A stretch of DNA of 14,659 nucleotides from contig JAISKW010000172.1 of NCBI GenBank assembly GCA_031260775.1, positions 1-14,659 on the forward strand. Direction: 5' to 3'. How positions within the stretch are numbered: the first letter of the stretch is position 1; every line of letters begins with the position of its first letter. The DNA is from Christensenellaceae bacterium. Its GTDB lineage: Bacteria > Bacillota > Clostridia > Christensenellales > DTU072. A program made the translations under genes and the position numbers. Below are positions 10,101 through 14,659 of the stretch, one piece after another. Below the pieces are notes generated by a model that was not told the DNA's origin, made no database searches, and saw only the letters and a program-made list of their open reading frames with translations.

Positions 10101-10310
10101 ATCCTTCGTATACGCGCCGATATCGCTTTGGGCGTTGTAGAAGGTACCGTTGGTAACGGTCTCGCCGTTGTCCTCTAATTCGGGGTCGGGGGTAGGTGTT
10201 TCCGCCGTCGGGAGGTCTTTGCATGCCGAAAGAATCACTAAACACATTGCCGAAACAAGTGTCAGCACGACAAGGAGTCTTAAAAATACCGATGAAAATT
10301 TCTTACTCAT
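4137..10310 (-). CDS. Giant doubly anchored lipoprotein with about five CBM4/9-like units
   Basis: The 2057-residue product starts with a lipoprotein signal peptide ending in LSAC (lipobox Cys30), followed by a Thr/Pro/Glu linker. It ends with a Thr/Asp-rich stalk (about 1950-1985), one membrane span (about 1990-2011) and a 46-residue basic then acidic tail ending DDDDWND. Between lie about five diverged beta-sandwich units: 52-316, 333-852, 920-1115, 1137-1575 and 1610-1912. Shared marks are an opening NGxF, a strand such as YYEVSVWIKT or YRLSVDVLTV, a strand pair such as WETVALYIEG with IYVELWLG, and a closing FFDDV or LFDNV. This is the layout of carbohydrate-binding modules of the CBM4/9 type. 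Unit 2 is split by a helical Trp-rich insertion (about 540-740). No catalytic domain, LPxTG or SLH motif is seen. A role in binding glycans at the membrane-wall interface is inferred. The ATG at 10310 fits the signal peptide but lacks a Shine-Dalgarno sequence. It lies 119 bases after the M50 gene and has a candidate promoter of its own. Confidence 0.9.
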   Translation of the reverse strand: MSKKFSSVFLRLLVVLTLVSAMCLVILSACKDLPTAETPTPDPELEDNGETVTNGTFYNAQSDIGAYTKDIITGWSKNSGATTTSANSLASIWTGVIDVSAAAFTANRKGIYDTGNMIAGYTDDTDNETITSRFTDFVPSIAPNTPAPSEKQLADAAENGTPAPEYADTNALYLSISSVKGGSAYWKNSGILIEKNKNYRLSVDVLTVLANVYPYRNKPGIIADDGGVLQGAYIRVTDGGALTEYQAIKTNGEWETVALYIEGDNLADKTIYVELWLGFGPKYLGSVEGTTNDDDNINSRLTRGFALFDNVMLETIGADEFTNVVTGENLKYGLVKKLADGDFSQIAAQSYIFPDRNFNYETAYSYTSTSSDTTKGYFGARSGAAQNWTKATSENITTAPANSPVLSAVNGTTGIFDLSKLYFYQNAIIGDSLVVPQPAMWRDAMRFAPTGRNAVNTTYRAPAYSALFSDIDTLTLNQRGQLDEYEVLGVYYPGFAESSFGYKSNAQLLVEANSYYKISVDAFVYIPKYNDGEESSVTHVKSAISIRDTVLAAYQTFNYAFDAADTTRPAKLAEIKDWLESVGGLYYANVGYDAPPADKNGVPVPKPDPYVAPTSPLNDFGKKPAEDPNNIAGASQEIINAWTAWTEYESKLEIYNAWADYIALTASKTTLKAIPPVATLPSQDKPADRDTNSVLWDEWEAWTAYDNYTKALKIFDTAIDETFDDSRTVFENEVTIAEAARTAYANKVTSGGVTSPNGKEKINGVILRLTGTSIDKGNAIESYGYYGTQSGEYDDTDPMFPFLEGRWETIELLVRGSDLADRNVNLELWYGEDNEGGAKLTVGGVYFDNLQITKLTNDEIAALSPSQRAEYKQIAAIGDESDYANLGLSSEANAALFAEYGDVIINTGSESDAKWAYELKFIDKDYASTGAVAALIKGEGNPDALIEANKDALGLTALGIDEIGATALLSQKKFDIGALINYSRQATSLTYKPEIAGERQYIEIQRNSFTKLSLFVKTEGLAVGTTVSLKTYQYSGDKDVADTELTTLAFTLDTASAWKEIQLYIPGEDTVDVKEIYLVFTIGAGNHISTPETMVKGAVFFTAFTTSTVSKSEYDGAASATYVKKIALSTAATSGIISNGDFNVFDPATYSKEAEDTFVTADDVADDATKVNGALKTNADPSSWTKVNASQQWTAYTLTTPTFKAGENPTENELNIPIAAVLDAVAYYIYVDNLEWKDFLDTDITNVPTIKNGVLIYVIEPDSDGVYHAIAGELRLEAKDGTFIDDGTIDDIAHFRYNIKFKGGKFTYRLVSTGINTTQTSFDPVTPQTVPAGCISAMSSATSTANPHLTEEITDITGLDMRLLDVGDTVQGLINYKNYLPTAAVKHQIAAIDGYDFTTLYDSAAQGIHYTSFNENVLMLASPYPTRLGYTQTISSLSAASYYEVSVWIKTVGDARASFTLNNTSKVFAYPTKTYANASDEAADKANGEYLGFVDINTADEWVKYTIFVRTTINSASFNVELYLGNKYAVAQRVTNGDVDSNATSASKTKYSVIKGLSEGVVFFDDVVARSISETQYNKGIYGYDTANDEATAKFEAEKEAQAGTYYELNRNLDAAINGTFVPGGNTAYKISELNEYQVYNNKQAILSVVYDLDSFDGHATIPEYDSTSEASKGGNPNNYTHTGSTGSTGYSSTADVEGTTTPEQYMTYGVYERSDAAKINKLVDTIIASSVEEPADTTKTTNLRSNWLGIDSGATGKDDMKAALLAYLADTSGIEPAQTAGNAFLLMANLVDNGQYYYSNDFSITKKGYNLITFYAKAYSDNGDKFAKVRLVTGDTEIDAIEVLIPVSTDITEQGYKKYEILYYNDRETDVTGNHIEFHIGTNHLGTTEDADFFKGLLLIDNVSMKSLTATDTLASFDTFDLTGKTVEDAYEAISTAFGELTAEEKAAVPYTAYTLEIAAETPTTETPADTTTPDDEDDKKWFVDSYVWLMISSIVIGAIIVAVVVVLLARKLKKKIGKIVPEKVESRVPVNPVTNVEIKGKNKSANTLDDDDWND

Positions 10311-10331
10311 TAACGCAAATGTACACGCGCA

Positions 10332-10360
10332 TTGCCTAAGTCTTGTTCACAAGGCGGCAA
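10332..10360 (-). promoter_or_regulatory. Two-tier hairpin in the giant lipoprotein 5' leader
   Basis: On the minus strand TTGCC (10360-10356) pairs with GGCAA (10336-10332), enclosing a second stem CTTG/CAAG with a four-base loop. It lies about 20 bases upstream of the ATG, in a leader without a Shine-Dalgarno sequence. It may stabilise the mRNA or affect initiation. The stems are short, and I know no family with this sequence. Confidence 0.25.
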
Positions 10361-10382
10361 AAAAGCACGATACACTTGGAGT

Positions 10383-10410
10383 ATTTTATAATATATAGGC
10401 GGAAATGCAA
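10383..10410 (-). promoter_or_regulatory. Candidate promoter of the giant lipoprotein gene
   Basis: Minus-strand TTGCAT (10410-10405), a 16-base spacer and TAAAAT (10388-10383) lie in an AT-rich stretch just past the M50 stop codon. The predicted start near 10376 gives a leader of about 65 bases. The region is AT-rich enough for such boxes to arise by chance, so co-transcription from the M50 gene remains possible. Confidence 0.4.
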
Positions 10411-10429
10411 ATCGTCCGTTTCAAAAGTT

Positions 10430-11029
10430 TTATCCCGCGTGCTGCAAAATGCCGATTGAGTATTCGTCCTGCTCTTTTGCCGTCAAAAAAACGCCTAAAG
10501 CGACAATCAGAAATTCTATATTTACTTCATAAAATATTGAGGATATAAACAGAACAAGAAACACCGCTGAAAACGCAACCGAAAGTCTTTTGAAAAGGCG
10601 CATAAGTTTAATAGGTTTTTTTGAATACGCAAGCAGAATACGGCTGCCGTCAAGCGGGTAAAGCGGCAGTAAATTGAACACAGCAATCGTGACGTTGACC
10701 CGTGCAAATTCGTAGAAAACAGTACCCGAACGGGGGAATAAAGCCGCCAAAGCGGCGGTTATTGCGGCAAGAGTAAACGAAAACAGAGGCCCCGCAGCGG
10801 CAATAAAAGGCATATCCTTTTTTTTAATATCTCCTAAAAGTGCGACGCTCGCGCCGAAAGGGGTTAAGGTGATTTCGCCGCATTTATATCCTCTTTTGCG
10901 GCTTGTATAAGCGTGCGCAAGCTCGTGTAAAACGGAGGACAGAGCCGTTATAAAAAGCACGTCAAGACGCCTTTCGAACAGCGTCAGAACGGCGAATATT
11001 ACAAACGAAAATTGTATTTTTACTTTCAC
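10430..11029 (-). CDS. M50-family intramembrane zinc metalloprotease, SpoIVFB-like
   Basis: The 199-residue membrane protein carries the zinc-binding motif HELAH (35-39) in its first hydrophobic region and NLLPLYPLDGSRIL (119-132), whose Asp127 is the third zinc ligand in site-2 proteases. Other family features are the LTPFGASV strand (55-62) and AAAGP (77-81). The active-site residues are complete, so it should cut substrates within the membrane. It resembles Bacillus SpoIVFB in order and spacing but is shorter (199 versus about 288 residues) and has no C-terminal CBS domain. The start is a GTG at 11029, with no Shine-Dalgarno sequence and no in-frame ATG nearby upstream. The next gene on the strand is the giant lipoprotein, 119 bases on. 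No SpoIVFA or sigma factor gene is seen. The substrate could be a sigma factor, anti-sigma factor or remnant signal peptide; the sequence does not say which. Confidence 0.92.
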   Translation of the reverse strand: MKVKIQFSFVIFAVLTLFERRLDVLFITALSSVLHELAHAYTSRKRGYKCGEITLTPFGASVALLGDIKKKDMPFIAAAGPLFSFTLAAITAALAALFPRSGTVFYEFARVNVTIAVFNLLPLYPLDGSRILLAYSKKPIKLMRLFKRLSVAFSAVFLVLFISSIFYEVNIEFLIVALGVFLTAKEQDEYSIGILQHAG

Positions 11030-11152
11030 AATTGTGCCGTATTCTAAGTTTATGCGGCGGCATTTTATTTATCCGCATTTCTATTTCCGCCGTCGCATTT
11101 TTTCATTTACTCACATTTGTTACACAATCTTCTTAAAAATCTCTCTTTTTTC

Positions 11153-11181
11153 TTGCGCGTTGATTATATATAATATATATA
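11153..11181 (+). promoter_or_regulatory. Candidate promoter of the InlB-repeat surface protein
   Basis: TTGCGC (11153-11158), a 17-base spacer and TATATA (11176-11181) predict a start near 11188, immediately before the hairpin at 11192. It overlaps the candidate promoter facing the other way. The stretch contains two perfect 12-base palindromes, ATTATATATAAT (11163-11174) and TATACGCGTATA (11178-11189), which could be operator sites or simply low-complexity AT sequence. Confidence 0.35.
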
Positions 11182-11193
11182 CGCGTATAACAA
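11165..11193 (-). promoter_or_regulatory. Candidate promoter of the M50 protease gene
   Basis: Minus-strand TTGTTA (11193-11188), a 17-base spacer and TATATA (11170-11165) form a plausible promoter; TATAAT at 11168-11163 is an alternative with a 19-base spacer. The leader would be about 130 bases and contains a 6-base GC stem, CGGCGG/CCGCCG, spanning 11092-11055 with a long A-rich loop. I see nothing else recognisable between there and the GTG at 11029. Confidence 0.35.
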
Positions 11194-11212
11194 GGGGCGT
11201 ATTGCGCCCTTT
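11192..11212 (+). terminator. Terminator-like hairpin in the leader of the surface protein gene
   Basis: AAGGGGCG (11192-11199) pairs with CGCCCTTT (11205-11212) over 8 bases with one G-U pair and a five-base loop, followed by only one more T. The stem is strong but the T-run is short. It lies between the candidate promoter and the start codon, so it could act as an attenuator, a 5' stabilising structure, or a terminator of transcription coming from outside. Confidence 0.4.
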
Positions 11213-11218
11213 TGGTAA

Positions 11219-11233
11219 TTGATAATTAATCAA
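11219..11233 (+). repeat. Short inverted repeat abutting the surface protein start codon
   Basis: TTGAT and ATCAA flank the centre AATTA, and the right arm ends one base before the ATG at 11234. It takes the place where a Shine-Dalgarno sequence would normally be. It may be an operator or a translational feature, or chance in AT-rich sequence. Confidence 0.25.
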
Positions 11234-14200
11234 ATGGAAAGGCTAAAGAGTTTCTTCAAATACTTTACGGGGGCAAAGGTCATAGGCTTCGCCGCGATTG
11301 TCGCTGCGGTGCTTGCAATCGGCATTGCTCTTGCCGTAATTCTCCCCAATTCCGACATTGTTCCGCCCGTTCCCGACAAGGACGGGGTCGCAACAATAAC
11401 CTCGCTCGTTCCTAAGAACGGCGGGAGAATCGGCATCGGCGCGGACTACTCTACGGTCGAGGTCGAGATAATGTACTCCGACGGCACGAGCGAGGTTAAG
11501 AGCCTTTCGGAGCTTTCGGTAACGGGGCTCGATAACAGCGACGAAGCGGTGTTAGGCAACGTAATACTGTCGTTCGGCGGATTCAGTCAGCCGGTTACAT
11601 ACAACGTCGTCCCCGCGGATTGGACGATAACCTACATATCGGGCGAGGGCGGTTTAATTTCGGGCGAAACAAGACAAGAAGTGGTTTCGGGCAACCGCGG
11701 CAGAAGCGTAGAGGCGGTCGCAAGCGCGGGATATGTGTTCGACTCGTGGTCGGACGGAAGAAAACAAACAACCCGTACCGAATCCGCCGTTTCACGCGAT
11801 ATGGTCATAACGGCACGTTTCAAAAAGAGCGAATATCACGTAATTTACTTCTTCGATGACGGCACAACCGAGCCGGAAAAGATTGTTCAGAACGGCTCGC
11901 CCGTTCCGAGCGGGCCGGCGGCAAGTATGTCGGCAATGCAAAAATACGGGTATGTTTTCCAAGGCTGGCTCATAAACGGAACGACATATCCTCCGGAATA
12001 TTGGACGACCCCCGAGGCGTTGAACGCGCAGGGCACGCCGTACAGAGAGTTGGTACCTAAGGTCACGTCGGATTTGGAAATCTTCCCCGTGTACGAAAAG
12101 TATGCCGCCGATTTGACGCTTGACGTAACGAAAACCGAAACGGGTATGCCGCTCGGCACGGTAATCGACCCGCACGATATCTATCCCCGCGGCAAAGACG
12201 CGATTATCACCGTAGTGCCTATGCCGCAATATCTTTTTGTCCGTTGGGAGGTTCTCAGCTCGTCGGGCGATTGGATAAGGCTAAGCCCGAAGGGAGCCGA
12301 AACAAACATTTCAATAAACAGCGGCAATAACGCCGTAACGTTCAGAACGTCCACAACGGGCACAATGGACAATAACTATGTGCTTACGGCGAGCGTTACC
12401 GCAATAACCGACAGCTTGCAGATAAGAGCGATAATCGCCGAGGAAAGAGCGGTGGTTCGTTTCGAAAGCGGCGGCGCGCTTATTGGGCAGCCGATTGCGT
12501 TGGATTACGGACAAAGCTTTATCGACTATATCGAAAAGAACGGGGTGAGCAACGCCGGGAGTATAACCGCCGGCGATACGATGTACGGGTATTTCCAAGA
12601 CAACGCGCTTGTAACCCCCACAATGCCGGGGCATACCCTGAGGGGTTGGTTTATACGCGGCTCTGCGCCGAACGCAAGCGGACAGCGCGAGATTGTTAAG
12701 TACGGCGATACTGTCGCATTATCGACAACGCTTGTCGCCGATTGGGTGCCGGGGCAGTACTCCGCGCGGTTCTACTTGACGGAAGCGGAAGCGTTGAGCG
12801 CGCCTCTTGAATACACGGAGGAAAACGCGTATTTCGGCGTGGAAAGCGTGAATTATAAAGAAACATTAGCCGGCAGATACCCCGAAAATCCGCCCGAATA
12901 CAACGTTGCGCCGAACTATATTTACGACCCGTTTATGAAATTCGAGGGGTGGAAGGTCGCCTCAAAAATCGTTGAAATAGGCGGAGATTTGAGCGCGCAA
13001 CCGTATTATTACACGGGATTTGTCGGCAAGAACTACGAAATTGACGAAAATCTTACGCTTTACCCCGTGTTTACGCCTAAAACCGCCACGGTCTCGTTCA
13101 GCATTACGGGAATAGCTACGGCGGCAATCGACGGTACGCTGATAACGGGTATAGACGAAACCGTGACGAGAACGGAAAGCCATACGGTGTTTATTACCGT
13201 GCCCGAATCGTCACGCGGCACGGGCGGCAGCGGATACTTCCTTAAAGCCGTGACGTATCAGGTCGGCAGCAAGGTCGGGAACACCGTTGTTTACGATGAA
13301 CCCGAAACGGTGTCTATCGACGCCGGATACAACGCAATGCTCACGTTTGCCGAAAGAGGCGCGTACGAATACATAAAAATCACCGTGTATTCGTCGTTGG
13401 ATTCAAACGACGTAACGGTAAAGCTCCCGGGAGACGTGGGCGTGTCGGCGGACGGCGTGCCGGTTTGGAACGCGGCAATCGCGGAGGAAGAGGGTAAAAA
13501 CTTCAGCGCGGAGTACGATTTGACAATTCCGTTCAAGTACGGGGCATCGAGGGTATTAACCTTTGTGAGCCTTAATAAGACAATACAAAGCGTCGTAGTC
13601 GATTCGACGGGCGAATACAACCTGCCCGTTGATTTCGAGCAAGCGACGGTTCCGTCGGGCGCAACCTATTTTTCGTTTGTAACGCCGCAAATAACGGCGG
13701 ACGGCGCGGAAATCGAGGTAACGGCTACGGGCATTACGTATAACGTACTCCCGACGCAATTCAATAACACCATGGGAGGAGTTTCGGTTCCGACCGGCAC
13801 GACGAGAGCTTACGGCGCAAACAGCTTGTTCGAAATCGAAGCGATAAGAGGATATTATATCAAAACCGTGACGATAAACGGGGTAAATATCGACCTGTAT
13901 AATTTCTTGTCTGCGGTGCAAGCGGCGGGAGGATTGGAGGACGGCGGATATTATACGTCAAACGTCCGCGTAAATTACTCGCTGAGCGCGGTCAACGAGA
14001 GCATTGTCATCGAGGGCTCAAATGGGAGCGAGGTGGATTTGTCCGGTGAAAAGCAAAGGGACAGCCGCGTAACAAGATTAGCGTTGACGGTAGACGGCAA
14101 CAGACGGACGGATATTACGGTATCCGTTACGTTCGAAAGAATGTACTATAACATCGTTGCAACCGTAAGCGGAAGCGGTACGGTGACACCGCAAAGGCTG

Positions 14201-14659
14201 ACCGCATATTACGGCGAGTCGCCCGTACTAATCGCAACCACACAAGAGGGCAACTTTGTCCGCGTATTCTCAATAAACGGAATCGACCGACCGACCTTCG
14301 AGGATGAAAGCACCACGCAATCGCTCGAAATCGGCTCGCTCGCGCTGTCAAACGCGGGGGATAAGGCGGTATCGGTGTACTTTGCACGGCGGAGCTATAC
14401 CATAACGGTGGAGCAGCTCGGGGGAGGAGATGACTTCTCGTACAGCGTCGGGGGCGGAGTGCCTTATCGCGGAGGCACAAGCGTTTCGGTAAGAACGGGC
14501 GATAACGCAGCTATAAATATTGCGGCGGATGCGGGGTATTATATCAATCAAATTGCGGTTTATGACCCGAAAGATACGGCAAACTATCTGTATTTCGAAA
14601 CGATAGGGTTTAATGTGACATCGCATACGATGACGCTTGAAAACATTTCGGAGGAGTAT
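11234..14659 (+). CDS. Partial giant surface protein with Big_3-like and InlB-type repeats
   Basis: The frame gives 1142 residues from the ATG at 11234 and continues past the right edge. A basic N-terminus and one hydrophobic segment (about 14-36) act as signal anchor or signal peptide. Residues 51-126 resemble a group 3 bacterial Ig-like domain, with YSDGTSEV and a closing VTYNVV. Then come divergent and classic InlB B-repeats marked by AGYVFDSW (165-172), YGYVFQGW (238-245), QYLFVRW (about 332-338), GHTLRGW (465-471) and MKFEGW (568-573). Further units such as RGYYIKTVTINGV (about 872-884), YNIVATVSGSGTVTP (from about 972) and AGYYINQIAV (about 1098) follow. Such repeats occur in adhesins and other extracellular proteins. 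There is no Shine-Dalgarno sequence; a TTG at 11219 would add five residues. The gene diverges from the M50 gene across 204 bases. The C-terminal anchoring or catalytic region is not visible. Confidence 0.88.
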   Translation, partial: MERLKSFFKYFTGAKVIGFAAIVAAVLAIGIALAVILPNSDIVPPVPDKDGVATITSLVPKNGGRIGIGADYSTVEVEIMYSDGTSEVKSLSELSVTGLDNSDEAVLGNVILSFGGFSQPVTYNVVPADWTITYISGEGGLISGETRQEVVSGNRGRSVEAVASAGYVFDSWSDGRKQTTRTESAVSRDMVITARFKKSEYHVIYFFDDGTTEPEKIVQNGSPVPSGPAASMSAMQKYGYVFQGWLINGTTYPPEYWTTPEALNAQGTPYRELVPKVTSDLEIFPVYEKYAADLTLDVTKTETGMPLGTVIDPHDIYPRGKDAIITVVPMPQYLFVRWEVLSSSGDWIRLSPKGAETNISINSGNNAVTFRTSTTGTMDNNYVLTASVTAITDSLQIRAIIAEERAVVRFESGGALIGQPIALDYGQSFIDYIEKNGVSNAGSITAGDTMYGYFQDNALVTPTMPGHTLRGWFIRGSAPNASGQREIVKYGDTVALSTTLVADWVPGQYSARFYLTEAEALSAPLEYTEENAYFGVESVNYKETLAGRYPENPPEYNVAPNYIYDPFMKFEGWKVASKIVEIGGDLSAQPYYYTGFVGKNYEIDENLTLYPVFTPKTATVSFSITGIATAAIDGTLITGIDETVTRTESHTVFITVPESSRGTGGSGYFLKAVTYQVGSKVGNTVVYDEPETVSIDAGYNAMLTFAERGAYEYIKITVYSSLDSNDVTVKLPGDVGVSADGVPVWNAAIAEEEGKNFSAEYDLTIPFKYGASRVLTFVSLNKTIQSVVVDSTGEYNLPVDFEQATVPSGATYFSFVTPQITADGAEIEVTATGITYNVLPTQFNNTMGGVSVPTGTTRAYGANSLFEIEAIRGYYIKTVTINGVNIDLYNFLSAVQAAGGLEDGGYYTSNVRVNYSLSAVNESIVIEGSNGSEVDLSGEKQRDSRVTRLALTVDGNRRTDITVSVTFERMYYNIVATVSGSGTVTPQRLTAYYGESPVLIATTQEGNFVRVFSINGIDRPTFEDESTTQSLEIGSLALSNAGDKAVSVYFARRSYTITVEQLGGGDDFSYSVGGGVPYRGGTSVSVRTGDNAAINIAADAGYYINQIAVYDPKDTANYLYFETIGFNVTSHTMTLENISEEY

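Noticed and set aside
11041..11092. Possible structured RNA or riboswitch in the M50 gene leader
   Set aside because: There is only one 6-base GC stem with a 26-base A-rich loop and no match to a riboswitch core I know.
11595..14626. Many minus-strand frames of 60-145 codons within the surface protein region
   Set aside because: They lie opposite the 1142-codon plus-strand frame, which has coherent repeat domains. Their products are Arg-rich and without recognisable domains.
1..14659. Search by eye for tRNA, rRNA, CRISPR repeats, insertion sequences and attachment sites
   Set aside because: No regularly spaced direct repeats, cloverleaf pattern, transposase or integrase motifs were seen. 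The only repeat element is the inverted repeat at 4023-4127.

Overview
The window looks like chromosomal DNA from a low- to mid-GC Firmicutes-type bacterium, probably an uncultured Clostridia-like lineage. The evidence is a typical bacterial rplS, a SpoIVFB-type M50 protease, two proteins with lipoprotein lipoboxes, and a Gram-positive-style giant surface protein with InlB-type repeats. This placement is inference; there is no rRNA or other taxonomic marker. I see no tRNA, rRNA, transposase, phage gene or CRISPR array.

Layout. Everything from 1 to 11029 is read from the minus strand; a divergent gene starts at 11234 and runs off the right edge. In minus-strand transcription order: a small M50 metalloprotease (11029-10430); a 2057-residue lipoprotein with a C-terminal membrane anchor (10310-4137); a 105-bp imperfect inverted repeat (4127-4023); rplS with its own promoter and a hairpin leader (4006-3555); a polytopic GT-C-like membrane protein with a lipidated beta-sandwich N-terminal domain (3445-1130); and the first 368 codons of an unrecognised soluble helical protein (1104-1). 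On the plus strand, 11234-14659 encodes the first 1142 residues of a membrane-anchored surface protein with a Big_3-like domain and InlB-type repeats. No gene-free stretch exceeds 300 bases; the largest are 3900-4136 (rplS promoter, leader and repeat) and 11030-11233 (divergent promoters).

How the genes may work together. Apart from rplS, the recognisable genes concern the cell envelope. The giant lipoprotein carries about five copies of a CBM4/9-like beta-sandwich unit. One unit with the same strand pattern is fused to the GT-C-like protein. A cautious reading is a glycan-related surface locus: a membrane protein derived from Gpi18-type mannosyltransferases with altered motif residues, a large doubly anchored glycan-binding lipoprotein, and an intramembrane protease next to it. 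The InlB-repeat protein across the divergent promoter may be an independent adhesin. No function of this set is demonstrated by the sequence alone.

Translation signals are uneven. rplS and the partial gene at the left edge have Shine-Dalgarno-like sequences, while the four envelope genes show none close to their most plausible starts.
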